The translations under genes and the position numbers were made by a program. From Candidatus Latescibacterota bacterium (lineage in GTDB: Bacteria > Latescibacterota > UBA2968 > UBA8231), in assembly GCA_003529325.1 (NCBI GenBank), contig DPVW01000113.1:12578-20331 (forward strand): a stretch of DNA of 7,754 nucleotides, read 5' to 3'. Position 1 is the first letter of the stretch. Every line of letters starts with the position of its first letter. Of the stretch, positions 1 through 6,883 are shown in pieces. Below the pieces are notes generated by a model. It ran no database searches, had not been told where the DNA came from, and worked only from the letters and a program-made list of their open reading frames with translations.

Positions 1-1671
1 ACCGATACGACGGCGCCCGCAGCAGCCCCGACCGTCACCCAACTGGGGGAGGCCACATTGCCGCCTATGCTGCAGGGGTACATCGTCGGTGTGGACAGCG
101 TCGGATCCTGGCGACCTCTGGTGCCACGGCCCGAGTCCTTGGGCAGTGAAAAAACTGAGGGAACCCAGAGGCGGAGTCGCCGACCGCCCAGACGATCGAC
201 GGGTACTTTCACGCTGGAAGAACACCTGTTCATGATCGCCGAACTCTATAGAGATCGTCTGTCGTTGCCTGATTCGGCGGCCGTCATCTATGAGTTTCTG
301 GTCGATCGATTCCCGGACTCCGATCAGCGGGCGAGGGCACTCTACAGCCTTGCGTGGAGTCACTTTGAACAACTGGCGGATCCGGTGACCGCGAGACCCT
401 ATCTAGACCAGCTTGTTGCGGAGTACGGAGCCACGGTCCACGCCAATGCCGCCCGTCGTCTACTGGAGTTGCCTGTTGTGCGAACCGCCGAGGCGCAGGC
501 AGAAGAGGTCTATGGCGAAATTGAAGCGTTGAAGATGCAGCAACCGGATGCCCCCGATGTGTGGATTTCTCGGCTCGATGCACTCACGAGGGAGTATCCA
601 ACAACGGTCACGGCGGCGCGGGCGGCGTACCTAGCCGCGTGGGCGATAGAGAACATCGTCGGTGATTCTGTCGCTGCCGAGGCACGATACGACTCGGTGG
701 CTGCACGCTTTCAACGCTCTGAGTATGCCGATCTGGTGGAGCGTCGCCGTCGTTCGAGGCGGGACGGAACCCTCACCAAGATGGCTCGGACCCTCAAGAC
801 TCTGGGACAAGCCGTGCGGCAGGAGGAGCGTCTGCTCCTCATCGCCGTCGAGCCGGACTCTCTCGACTCGACATCGATGTCGCGCAAATACCTCGGCTTC
901 GCCATGCGCGCTCACCGGAGAGAGCAGTTTGAACGGGCGGAGGATCTCTATCGTGCGAGTCTCGATGAACAACAGGGCCGCAATGGCAATGCTCATGCAG
1001 GACTTGGCGATGTCGCCTGGCAACAGGGATACTACGAGGATGCCATCGAGCATCTGCGCACCGCATTGAAGGAGAAAGCTACCTCTCTGCTGCCGCAGTA
1101 TCGGTTGTTCCAGTACCATGTGCAGCAGGCGCAACAGGACTCCGCAAATCGCTATCTTCGTCTTGTCACGCGCAGAGATCGCGATAATCCGGATGCACTT
1201 GCTGTGATCGATCGCTTTCCTACTGTTGCCTCGGCTGAACCTGAGGATGTCGAGATCGACCTTCTGGAGACCATTCAACTGGAACCTTCAGATGACAATC
1301 TGCGCCAACCAGCAGCATTCTACGGTATCGTTGAGCAACCGCTGGTACGCGCAGCAGTCGCGGCACAATACCCACCCTCTGCCAGTGATTCGGCGACCGT
1401 TATCGTCGATGTTCTCATCACCCGCGAAGGGCGCCCCGATAGTGTCCGTGCTTTTCTGGGGGAGGAGCCCTTCCTGTCCGCCGCGGTGAGCGCCGTCGAA
1501 GGGTATCGGTTCTACGCAGCTGAGGATCGGTCAGAGAGGCGGATGGAGGTCTGGGTTGAGATTGCGATGCCATTCGTCCTGCCAACGCCGGCGGCGGATG
1601 GGATCGAGGCGGCGGTGGCGCCAGTCGATACGCTGAATGTCGATTCCGCCGCTGGGACTCGCGTCGAATGA
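1..1671 (+). CDS. TPR-repeat protein with TonB-C-terminal-like domain (5' end outside window)
   Basis: The frame is open from the first base, so the true start lies upstream. A TTG at 58 is in frame but has no special support. The visible part is 556 residues. It begins with an Ala/Pro/Thr-rich stretch and a basic linker, then has helical repeats of tetratricopeptide type in three blocks (about nt 220-470, 550-730 and 886-1185). Typical TPR spacing is seen in the third block, for example AEDLYRASL followed by YYEDAIEHLRTAL. The last domain (about nt 1330-1605) resembles the TonB C-terminal fold used in periplasmic partners: VIVDVLITREGRPDSV, then AAVSAVEGYRFYAA and VWVEIAMPF. The protein ends in an Ala/Val-rich tail. 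TPR arrays bind proteins, so an envelope scaffold role is likely but inferred; no enzymatic motif is seen. Its stop overlaps the pyrK start (ATGA), which suggests co-translation with pyrK, although no functional link to pyrimidine synthesis is known to me. Confidence 0.8.
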   Translation, partial: TDTTAPAAAPTVTQLGEATLPPMLQGYIVGVDSVGSWRPLVPRPESLGSEKTEGTQRRSRRPPRRSTGTFTLEEHLFMIAELYRDRLSLPDSAAVIYEFLVDRFPDSDQRARALYSLAWSHFEQLADPVTARPYLDQLVAEYGATVHANAARRLLELPVVRTAEAQAEEVYGEIEALKMQQPDAPDVWISRLDALTREYPTTVTAARAAYLAAWAIENIVGDSVAAEARYDSVAARFQRSEYADLVERRRRSRRDGTLTKMARTLKTLGQAVRQEERLLLIAVEPDSLDSTSMSRKYLGFAMRAHRREQFERAEDLYRASLDEQQGRNGNAHAGLGDVAWQQGYYEDAIEHLRTALKEKATSLLPQYRLFQYHVQQAQQDSANRYLRLVTRRDRDNPDALAVIDRFPTVASAEPEDVEIDLLETIQLEPSDDNLRQPAAFYGIVEQPLVRAAVAAQYPPSASDSATVIVDVLITREGRPDSVRAFLGEEPFLSAAVSAVEGYRFYAAEDRSERRMEVWVEIAMPFVLPTPAADGIEAAVAPVDTLNVDSAAGTRVE

Positions 1672-2510
1672 CACTGACCCGCTCCGCCAGCGTCGATGTA
1701 ACCAGCAAAGTGGTGGCCACCACCGAGGTTGCCGAGGCCTTTTATCAGACTCGTCTGCGAGTTCCGACTCGTGAGCAAGCTCCGGTCCTTACCGTCGAAC
1801 CTGGACAATTTGTGCAACTACAGCCACGTCCGCCTGAGGGGGTGTATCCGTACTTACGCATCCCCCTGAGTGTGTCCGCCGTAGACGAGGCTGGTGGTAT
1901 CGTCGATGTGTTGTATGAGGTCGTGGGTCCCAAGACCGGCGCGCTTCGGCGCATTGCAGTCGGGGAGGATGTCGGATTTTTGGGTCCATTTGGCAACGGC
2001 TTCCCCACACCGTCGACGGGTGCTACCCCGATTCTGGTCGGTGGTGGAATCGGTGTGCCGCCTCTGATCTATTTCGGCACCGTGCTGCGCGCTGCCGGGA
2101 CGACCCCGCCAATCCTTGTCGTTGGCGCCCGCTCGAAGTCAAAGCACCTACCAGATGGATTGCTCGACTCGGCGTCACACGACGTAAGAAGGGCGACGGA
2201 TGATGGGAGTCTCGGCCATGCGGGACTCGTCACCGACCTGTTGCAGGATGCCTTCGGTGAGGGCCATCAGGCGCCCGTGGTATACACCTGCGGTCCCCAT
2301 GCCATGATGGCCGCCGTTGCACGACTCTGTGCCGACCACAAGGTGCCCTGTTTCGCCTCTCTCGAGGAATACATGGCTTGTGGCATCGGTGTGTGTGTGG
2401 GCTGCGTCGTTGAACGGGCGAACGGGACGTCGCAGTCCTCTCCCTATGATCATTACGCAAGAGTCTGTGTGGACGGTCCCATATTCGACTCTCGGCAGAT
2501 TGCCTGGTAG
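1668..2510 (+). CDS. pyrK: Dihydroorotate dehydrogenase B, electron transfer subunit PyrK
   Basis: PyrK passes electrons from dihydroorotate, via FAD and a [2Fe-2S] cluster, from the PyrD subunit to NAD+ in the cytoplasm. The 280-residue protein has the ferredoxin-reductase-like order. A beta-barrel with the FAD-binding RIPLSV motif (residues 64-69) comes first, followed by the nucleotide-binding glycine motif VGGGIGVPP (124-132) and CGP at 208-210. The C-terminal cluster ligands are Cys238, Cys243, Cys246 and Cys267, in the family pattern CGIGVCVGC followed by VCVDGP. The family is usually about 250-265 residues, so this copy is slightly long. The ATG at 1668 overlaps the upstream stop (ATGA), and pyrD starts 8 nt after the stop. 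This is the usual pyrK-pyrD order. All expected binding residues are present. Confidence 0.95.
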   Translation: MTLTRSASVDVTSKVVATTEVAEAFYQTRLRVPTREQAPVLTVEPGQFVQLQPRPPEGVYPYLRIPLSVSAVDEAGGIVDVLYEVVGPKTGALRRIAVGEDVGFLGPFGNGFPTPSTGATPILVGGGIGVPPLIYFGTVLRAAGTTPPILVVGARSKSKHLPDGLLDSASHDVRRATDDGSLGHAGLVTDLLQDAFGEGHQAPVVYTCGPHAMMAAVARLCADHKVPCFASLEEYMACGIGVCVGCVVERANGTSQSSPYDHYARVCVDGPIFDSRQIAW

Positions 2511-2518
2511 CTGCATCC

Positions 2519-3430
2519 GTGACCGACCTGACGACAAATTTCGCCGGCATCGAGTTGCGCAACCCGGTGCTACTCGCTTCGGGGACCTGTGGGTATGGCG
2601 AAGAACTGGCGCCATTCCTCGATCTGGCCCGCCTTGGGGGAATTGTCACCAAAACGATCACACCGGAGCCGCGCGCCGGGAATGCGCCGCCACGCATCGT
2701 CGAGACGGCGGCGGGGATGCTCAACTCAATTGGACTGCAGAATCCAGGCATCGACGCCTTCGTGCAGGACAAGTGGCCCTATCTTGCCACTCTGGATACC
2801 CAGATCATCGTCAACATCGCGGCGCCCACGGCGCAGCTGCATGGCGCCATGGTGGCGCGTCTGGAAGAAGTGCAGGGGATCGCGGGCATCGAGGTGAACA
2901 TCTCGTCACCGAATATGAAGGATGGCGGCATGCTCTTCGGCTGTAGCCCGAGTGCCTCGCGTGAGGTGATCGCCGCCGTGCGCTCCGAGACTCGGCGTCC
3001 CGTGATCGCCAAGCTGACCCCCAATGTGACCGATATCGCCGCCATCGCCAACGCCGTGGAAGATGGCGGCGCAGATGGCATCTCCATGATTAACACATTG
3101 CTAGGTATGGCCGTAGATTGGCGTACAAGAAAACCGATCCTCGGCAACGTCACTGGCGGGTTGTCGGGACCTGCGATCAAGCCGGTGGCGTTGGCTCTGC
3201 TATGGAAGGTCCGACAAGCGGTGAACATTCCGATCATGGGGCTGGGTGGCATCGCGACGGCAGCGGATGCGTTGGAGTTTCTCGTCGCCGGTGCTGCGGC
3301 GGTGCAGGTAGGAACATCGACCTTCGTCGATCCGGGTGGCGCAGCGGATATCGTCGCCGGCATCGAGCGCGAGTGCGCCGCCGCTGATATCACGAGAGTG
3401 GGAGATCTGGTGGGCACGCTCCGCGTGTGA
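2519..3430 (+). CDS. pyrD: Dihydroorotate dehydrogenase B, catalytic subunit PyrD (class 1B-like, Ser active-site base)
   Basis: The enzyme oxidises dihydroorotate to orotate on FMN, the fourth step of UMP synthesis, and works as a complex with PyrK. The 303-residue protein is full length for class 1B. It has the FMN/orotate-binding elements TKTIT (45-49), LNSIGLQN (68-75), NISSPN (127-132), IAKLTPN (163-169), INT (191-193), [11 protein letters not shown] (212-222), GLGGI (241-245) and VGTS (264-267). The GTG at 2519 is the start because it gives the family N-terminus ([14 protein letters not shown]) 8 nt after the pyrK stop; the Shine-Dalgarno is weak. Oddity: class 1 enzymes normally read N-[IL]-S-C-P-N, with Cys as the general base. 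Here residue 130 is Ser (codon tca, 2906-2908), as in the membrane-bound class 2 enzymes. A Cys at 142 (FGCSP) is further along the loop and does not align with the base. Confidence 0.95.
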   Translation: MTDLTTNFAGIELRNPVLLASGTCGYGEELAPFLDLARLGGIVTKTITPEPRAGNAPPRIVETAAGMLNSIGLQNPGIDAFVQDKWPYLATLDTQIIVNIAAPTAQLHGAMVARLEEVQGIAGIEVNISSPNMKDGGMLFGCSPSASREVIAAVRSETRRPVIAKLTPNVTDIAAIANAVEDGGADGISMINTLLGMAVDWRTRKPILGNVTGGLSGPAIKPVALALLWKVRQAVNIPIMGLGGIATAADALEFLVAGAAAVQVGTSTFVDPGGAADIVAGIERECAAADITRVGDLVGTLRV

Positions 3431-3446
3431 GCGTGTGCCGGCGCCC

Positions 3447-3959
3447 ATGAGACGCTGGATGTTGAGCGCCGTCATCGTCGTGGTCTGTTCGGCGTGTGTA
3501 CCGGCGCCGGTCTATCGCAATGGCGCCGTTCCTGGCGTCAAGCCGGCAGCGGGGCAGGCCTCTTCGGGGTCGGGAACTGCGACACGCGAGGCGCCTCCCG
3601 TCGTGGCGGCACCGAAGAACGCGCATCCAGTCGATCCACAAAATATCTCGACGGCCAACGCCTACCAGGTGGGTATCTCATCGTACTATGGCAAGCAGTT
3701 CCATGGTCGCAAGACGGCGAATGGCGAGATATTCAACATGTACAAACTCACCGCCGCGCATCGCGTGTTGCCACTGGGCACGGTTGCGAAGGTGACGAAT
3801 CTTGCCAATGGCCGGTGGGTTGTGGTCAAGGTGAATGACCGTGGGCCATTCATCGAGGGTCGCATATTGGATCTGTCTTTTGCGGCAGCCCTCGAAATCG
3901 AGATGGTGCAGCAGGGGACCGCAAAGGTGATGATCGAAATCGTCGAGAGTGTGGATTAA
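3447..3959 (+). CDS. rlpA: RlpA-like septal ring lytic transglycosylase, lipoprotein
   Basis: The 170-residue protein starts with a short signal peptide ([13 protein letters not shown]) and Cys17 in a lipobox-like CSAC; Cys at the -3 position is not canonical. A Pro/Ala/Gly-rich linker follows to about residue 70, then a double-psi beta-barrel RlpA domain (75-168). The domain carries the family motifs [34 protein letters not shown] and VNDRGPF. The residues corresponding to the known catalytic set (Glu94, His105, Asp131) are present. RlpA proteins cleave glycan strands lacking peptide stems, mainly at the septum. The C-terminal SPOR domain found in some RlpA proteins is absent. ATG 3447 was chosen because it gives the signal peptide directly; an in-frame GTG at 3435 would add four residues. 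The gene follows pyrD by 16 nt and so probably shares its transcript. No terminator is seen after it. Confidence 0.9.
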   Translation: MRRWMLSAVIVVVCSACVPAPVYRNGAVPGVKPAAGQASSGSGTATREAPPVVAAPKNAHPVDPQNISTANAYQVGISSYYGKQFHGRKTANGEIFNMYKLTAAHRVLPLGTVAKVTNLANGRWVVVKVNDRGPFIEGRILDLSFAAALEIEMVQQGTAKVMIEIVESVD

Positions 3960-4888
3960 GCGCTCAGCATATCCGCTACCGCATCGATGACGGTGCTCGA
4001 GGCGAGATTTTCCATGTCACCATCCGGTGCCTGCAGCACCCGTGCCCCCACCGGGCGCCAGAGTCTTGCCTCTGTGGGGCCGAAGAGAGACAGGGTCGGG
4101 CAGTTGACGGCGGCGGCTACGTGCCCAGGCCCACTGTCGTTGCCGATGTATAACCGCGCCCCCGCCAACTGCTGTGCCAACTGCCAGGCAGAGTCGGGTG
4201 ACAGCAGTCTGGCCGAGGAGACCAGTTCAGGTGGAAATTCCTCCCGACGTGCTTGTTCTGCAGGCCCCCACAGGATGCCCGTCGGCACAGCTTGCTGCTG
4301 CAACCACTGAAGCACATTGAGGAACCGCTCCGCTGGCCAGCACTTGCTGCGGCCGCCACTGCCAGGATGCAGGATGACGAGGCCACTCGCCTCCGAGCGT
4401 GGGTGTGAGGGCAGAGGGATCACTGGCCTCGGCTCGACGGTTAAATCGTCAGCGCCCCGCAGTGGCTCGAGCAGGCGATGAGTCATGTGATAGGTCTGGC
4501 CGGATTCCGGGCGGGGGTCACCGATGAGTACCTGGTTGCAGAGACTGCGAAGATTCCTCAGATAATGGGATGGCGCCGACTCTGGCCCTCCGGGCAAGCA
4601 GGCGACCAGCAGGTGGCAGTCGGCGAAGCGTCGGGTGAGGGCCTGAGATGGGCCGTCGGGGGTGAACATACGGGCCCAGTCACCACCCTCTGCGGCGACA
4701 CGGTCCGCTGCGCCGGCGAGTCGGGTCGTCGATGGCTCTCCAACCAGGACGAGGCGTGCGGAAGGCACCACATTCCGCAGGGCGTCGATCAGTGGCAGGG
4801 GGAGGACAAAGTCCCCGAGGGCACCACCCCGGACGAGGCCGACGCAGCCGCCGTCAGTCACACTCGTCACGTCTCTTGCCAAGGACAC
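3956..4888 (-). CDS. Glycosyltransferase family 9 (heptosyltransferase-like)
   Basis: The 310-residue protein has the two-Rossmann GT-B layout of GT9 enzymes, which add heptose or related sugars to lipopolysaccharide core on the cytoplasmic face of the inner membrane. Near the N-terminus is [15 protein letters not shown] (18-32), matching the family's acceptor-side R-x-G-A-x-G-D motif with Asp26. The second domain has [13 protein letters not shown] (173-185), with the Lys of the sugar-nucleotide site. It is followed by [12 protein letters not shown] (249-260) and LSLFGPT (266-272). The exact sugar and acceptor cannot be told. The start is GTG (4886-4888 on the complement). An AGGGA four nt upstream (complement of 4893-4897) supports it, although that spacing is short; in-frame GTGs at codons 7 and 10 are alternatives. 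It shares a TTAA with the rlpA stop at its end and is divergent from rplC. Confidence 0.88.
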   Translation of the reverse strand: MSLARDVTSVTDGGCVGLVRGGALGDFVLPLPLIDALRNVVPSARLVLVGEPSTTRLAGAADRVAAEGGDWARMFTPDGPSQALTRRFADCHLLVACLPGGPESAPSHYLRNLRSLCNQVLIGDPRPESGQTYHMTHRLLEPLRGADDLTVEPRPVIPLPSHPRSEASGLVILHPGSGGRSKCWPAERFLNVLQWLQQQAVPTGILWGPAEQARREEFPPELVSSARLLSPDSAWQLAQQLAGARLYIGNDSGPGHVAAAVNCPTLSLFGPTEARLWRPVGARVLQAPDGDMENLASSTVIDAVADMLSA

Positions 4889-4900
4889 CAGATCCCTGTA

Positions 4901-4928
4901 TTTTCACTGGCTTCCAACGGTTTAGAAT
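4901..4928 (+). promoter_or_regulatory. Candidate sigma-70-type promoter for rplC
   Basis: In the 77-nt gap between the divergent GT9 and rplC genes, TTTTCA (4901-4906, 4 of 6 to TTGACA) and TAGAAT (4923-4928, 5 of 6 to TATAAT) are separated by 16 nt. Transcription would start near 4935 and give a leader of about 30 nt, too short for an S10-type leader structure. The match is by eye only. A promoter is expected here because the upstream gene is on the other strand. Confidence 0.5.
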
Positions 4929-4965
4929 TCGTTTCGCACCCGCATTAACTAGAGAACTGTCTGCC

Positions 4966-5589
4966 ATGGTCGGTCTGATCGGGAAAAAGCTGGGCATGAC
5001 CCAGGTCTACAACGACAAGGAAGAATTGATTCCGGTAACCGTCGTCGCCGCCGGGCCCTGCCCCGTGGTGCAGATCAAGAGTCAGGAAAACGACGGGTAT
5101 CAGTCCCTGCAACTGGCCTTCGACGAGGTGCCAGCGCGCAAGGTAAACAAACCAGGAACCGGACAGTTCGCCAAGGCGGGCGTAGCTCCGCATCGCATGC
5201 TGAAGGAATTTCGCATCGATGGGGATGACGTCGCATACGAGGTGGGTCAGATTCTTGATGTCGCCCAGTTCGAGCCAGGTGATATCGTCAAGGTTACGGG
5301 GCGCTCCAAAGGCAAGGGTTTCGCCGGCGTCGTCAAGCGGTATCTGTTCCATGGCAAGAATGCGACCCACGGCACGCCCGATAGAGTGCGCGCTCCGGGT
5401 TCCATCGGTCAGGGCACCACGCCAGGAAAAGTGTGGAAGGGCAAGAAGATGCCGGGCCAGATGGGCAACAAGAACGTGACGACCCGTGGCATCGAGATCG
5501 TGCGTATCGACGGTGAACGCAACCTGCTGTTTCTCAAGGGCGCGGTACCCGGTGCCACCGAGGGTTTGCTGACAATCAAGAAGCACTGA
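4966..5589 (+). CDS. rplC: 50S ribosomal protein L3
   Basis: L3 binds 23S rRNA early in large-subunit assembly and reaches the peptidyl-transferase centre with its long loop. The 207-residue product is of normal length. It begins MVGLIGKKLGMTQ, carries VTGRSKGKGFAGVVKR (110-125), and has the central extension with RAPGSIGQGTTPGKVWKGKK (142-161) and MPGQMGNKNVTTRG (162-175), ending in VPGATEGLLTIKK. The frame stays open upstream to 4732, but that extension is antisense to the GT9 gene and unlike L3; ATG 4966 gives the family N-terminus. The ribosome-binding site is weak (AGAGA, about 10 nt upstream). The context is odd: rpsJ does not precede it and rplD does not follow. It has its own promoter candidate and an immediate strong terminator, so it looks monocistronic. 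Confidence 0.97.
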   Translation: MVGLIGKKLGMTQVYNDKEELIPVTVVAAGPCPVVQIKSQENDGYQSLQLAFDEVPARKVNKPGTGQFAKAGVAPHRMLKEFRIDGDDVAYEVGQILDVAQFEPGDIVKVTGRSKGKGFAGVVKRYLFHGKNATHGTPDRVRAPGSIGQGTTPGKVWKGKKMPGQMGNKNVTTRGIEIVRIDGERNLLFLKGAVPGATEGLLTIKKH

Positions 5590-5609
5590 TCTGTTCGAGC
5601 GATACGGGT

Positions 5610-5637
5610 CTTACGTAAGCTAAACAACCGATATCGG
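5610..5637. other. Two 10-bp palindromes between rplC and its terminator
   Basis: CTTACGTAAG (5610-5619) and CCGATATCGG (5628-5637) are each perfect inverted repeats without a loop, 8 nt apart, just before the terminator stem. They could be protein-binding sites or simply chance. Nothing else in the window matches them by eye. Confidence 0.3.
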
Positions 5638-5676
5638 CGGGGATGATGACCAAAAGGTCATCATCCCCGTTTTTTT
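5638..5676 (+). terminator. Rho-independent terminator of rplC
   Basis: A perfect 14-bp stem (CGGGGATGATGACC at 5638-5651 paired with 5656-5669) closes an AAAA loop and is followed directly by seven T residues (5670-5676). Further T-rich sequence runs to about 5706. It lies 48 nt after the rplC stop and would end that transcript. On the minus strand the stem is followed by only a poor T-rich stretch, so termination of the convergent HIT transcript here would be weaker. Confidence 0.95.
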
Positions 5677-5703
5677 CAGTTTTTCTATTTTTCTGTTTTT
5701 CTT

Positions 5704-6051
5704 TTATCCTGGGGGCCAGCCCAATCGGCGACCGCCCAGCACATGCACGTGCAGATATGGGACTTGTTGACCCCCATCCTCACCCGCGTTCACGACACAG
5801 CGGAAGCCGGATGCTTCGATGCCTTCCAGAATCGCGACCTTCCTCGCAGCCAGCAGCAGGTGACCCAGACTCTGCGCGTGTTCGGCTTCAGCATCCTGGA
5901 GACTGGCGAGGCGTTGACGTGGCACGACGAGCACGTGGATTGGCGCCTGCGGTTGGATGTCTCGGAATGCGATGCAGTAGTCATCCTCATAGAGGATGTC
6001 GGCGGGGATGTCGCCGCTCAAGATCTTGTCGAAAACCGTATCCTCGGCCAT
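5704..6051 (-). CDS. HIT (histidine triad) family nucleotide hydrolase, HINT-like, with altered triad
   Basis: The 115-residue protein is full length for the bacterial HINT branch, whose members hydrolyse nucleoside phosphoramidates and aminoacyl-adenylates. Family landmarks are FDKILSGDIPADILYEDD (7-24), FRDIQPQAPIHVLVVPR (29-45), VNAGEDGGQQVP (87-98) and the C-terminal LGGRRLGWPPG. The signature H-x-H-x-H-x-x reads YLHVHVL (99-105): the first His is Tyr99, while the central nucleophile His101 and the third His103 are kept. The start is ATG at 6049-6051 on the complement, because MAEDTVFDKI is the usual N-terminus and a GAAGGG lies 9 nt upstream. The open frame continues 15 codons further up, but that extension lacks family similarity. 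The gene is convergent with rplC and divergent from the GT2 gene. Confidence 0.93.
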   Translation of the reverse strand: MAEDTVFDKILSGDIPADILYEDDYCIAFRDIQPQAPIHVLVVPRQRLASLQDAEAEHAQSLGHLLLAARKVAILEGIEASGFRCVVNAGEDGGQQVPYLHVHVLGGRRLGWPPG

Positions 6052-6060
6052 CCTTGTTTG

Positions 6061-6066
6061 CCCTTC
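6061..6066 (-). promoter_or_regulatory. Shine-Dalgarno of the HIT gene
   Basis: The complement of 6061-6066 reads GAAGGG and sits 9 nt before the ATG at 6051. It favours that start over the upstream in-frame ATG at 6096. Confidence 0.6.
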
Positions 6067-6175
6067 GAGTATGAGTTGTAGCAACAGGGCCTGCACAGTA
6101 ACGATCGTGTGTGTGTGCTGCCCTGTCTATTGTACTGACTCCATCCTTTCGCTCCGATAGTTTGGCGGCCCCACC
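6067..6175. other. Divergent intergenic region between HIT and GT2 genes
   Basis: With the HIT leader this gap is 124 nt and must hold the promoters of both neighbours. No convincing -35/-10 pair is visible; TATTGT (near 6128) and GATAGT (near 6155) are weak -10-like matches toward GT2. A short GT dinucleotide run, (GT)5G at 6107-6117, is present. The GT2 start has only a poor Shine-Dalgarno (GGCGG, about 8 nt upstream). Confidence 0.35.
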
Positions 6176-6883
6176 ATGGACTTGAGTCTTCTGATTCCAG
6201 CTTACAACGAGCACGCTCGTATCCTGCAGACGGTGGACAGCGTCGGCAGCTTCCTGGCGACGCGCAGTTGGACTCACGAGATCCTCGTCGTCGACGATGG
6301 GAGCAGTGACGGGACGGCTGATATCGTCGAGCAAGGGATGTCGGCGCGCCCCGGTTTACGCTGTATTCGACAACGGCGGAATCGCGGCAAGGGCGCTGCA
6401 ATCCATCACGGGTTGGCGTCGGCCAAAGGACAGGTTGTGGGCTTTATCGATGCCGACGACAAGACCGAGATCAACGCCCTCGACGAGGTTTTTCGACAGC
6501 TGCAGTCGGGTGCGGACATCGTCATCGGAGACCGTACCCTTGCGGGTTCGGAGATCGCCGTTGCGCGCCGCCCTCATCGCCAATGGGGCTCTGATCAGTT
6601 TCGTCGCTTGCTTGCGTGGTGGATGAAATTGGGTGACTTCCCCGATACCCAGTGTGGATTCAAGTTTTTCCGCGCTGAGGTGATGCGCGAACTCTTCGCG
6701 CGCATGCGTATCGATGGTTACATGTTTGACGTCGAACTGCTGGTCCTGGCGACCCAGAGTGGCAAGTCCGTTGTCCGGGTTCCGGTGCAATGGCGTGACG
6801 ATCCAGACAGTCGCTTCAATCCCATTTTCGGCAGCCTGCGCAACCTGCGCGAGTTGGCCCGGATCCGGCGCTTACACCGATGA
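6176..6883 (+). CDS. Glycosyltransferase family 2, polyprenyl/dolichyl-phosphate sugar transferase-like
   Basis: The 235-residue GT-A enzyme starts MDLSLLIPAYNE and has the nucleotide-sugar-binding LVVDDGSSDGT (37-47), then NRGKGAAIHHGL (69-80). The metal-binding D-x-D lies in FIDADD (90-95). It continues with GADIVIGDR (112-120), DTQCGFKFF (157-165), DGYMFDVELLVLA (180-192) and VPVQWRDDPDSRF (202-214). This motif set is that of the dolichyl-phosphate beta-glucosyltransferase (ALG5) and polyprenol-phosphate mannosyltransferase branch, which loads one sugar onto a lipid phosphate at the membrane. Donor and acceptor cannot be assigned. No transmembrane segment is seen, so it would be soluble or peripheral; ALG5 proteins carry an N-terminal anchor that is missing here. 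ATG 6176 is the first start giving the family N-terminus. Its stop overlaps the start of the sulfatase remnant (ATGA at 6880-6883). Confidence 0.9.
   Translation: MDLSLLIPAYNEHARILQTVDSVGSFLATRSWTHEILVVDDGSSDGTADIVEQGMSARPGLRCIRQRRNRGKGAAIHHGLASAKGQVVGFIDADDKTEINALDEVFRQLQSGADIVIGDRTLAGSEIAVARRPHRQWGSDQFRRLLAWWMKLGDFPDTQCGFKFFRAEVMRELFARMRIDGYMFDVELLVLATQSGKSVVRVPVQWRDDPDSRFNPIFGSLRNLRELARIRRLHR

Noticed and set aside
631..1278. 215-codon open frame on the minus strand
   Set aside because: It lies opposite the TPR gene, shows no recognisable motif, and is best explained as a G+C-rich shadow frame.
2779..3417. 212-codon open frame on the minus strand
   Set aside because: It is antisense to well-conserved pyrD, of low-complexity Ala/Ser/Pro/Thr composition, and has no motif.
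4478..4948. 156-codon plus-strand open frame before rplC
   Set aside because: It is antisense to the GT9 gene, whose motifs are clear, and it runs through the rplC promoter candidate.
4732..4965. N-terminal extension of L3 by 78 codons
   Set aside because: The frame is open, but the extension is antisense to the GT9 gene, Arg/Gly-rich and unlike L3. ATG 4966 gives the exact family N-terminus.
5743..6081. 112-codon plus-strand open frame
   Set aside because: It is antisense to the HIT gene and has no family resemblance.
6107..6117. (GT)5G dinucleotide run as a phase-variation repeat
   Set aside because: It is only 11 nt long and lies between genes without a clear promoter relation; chance is a sufficient explanation.
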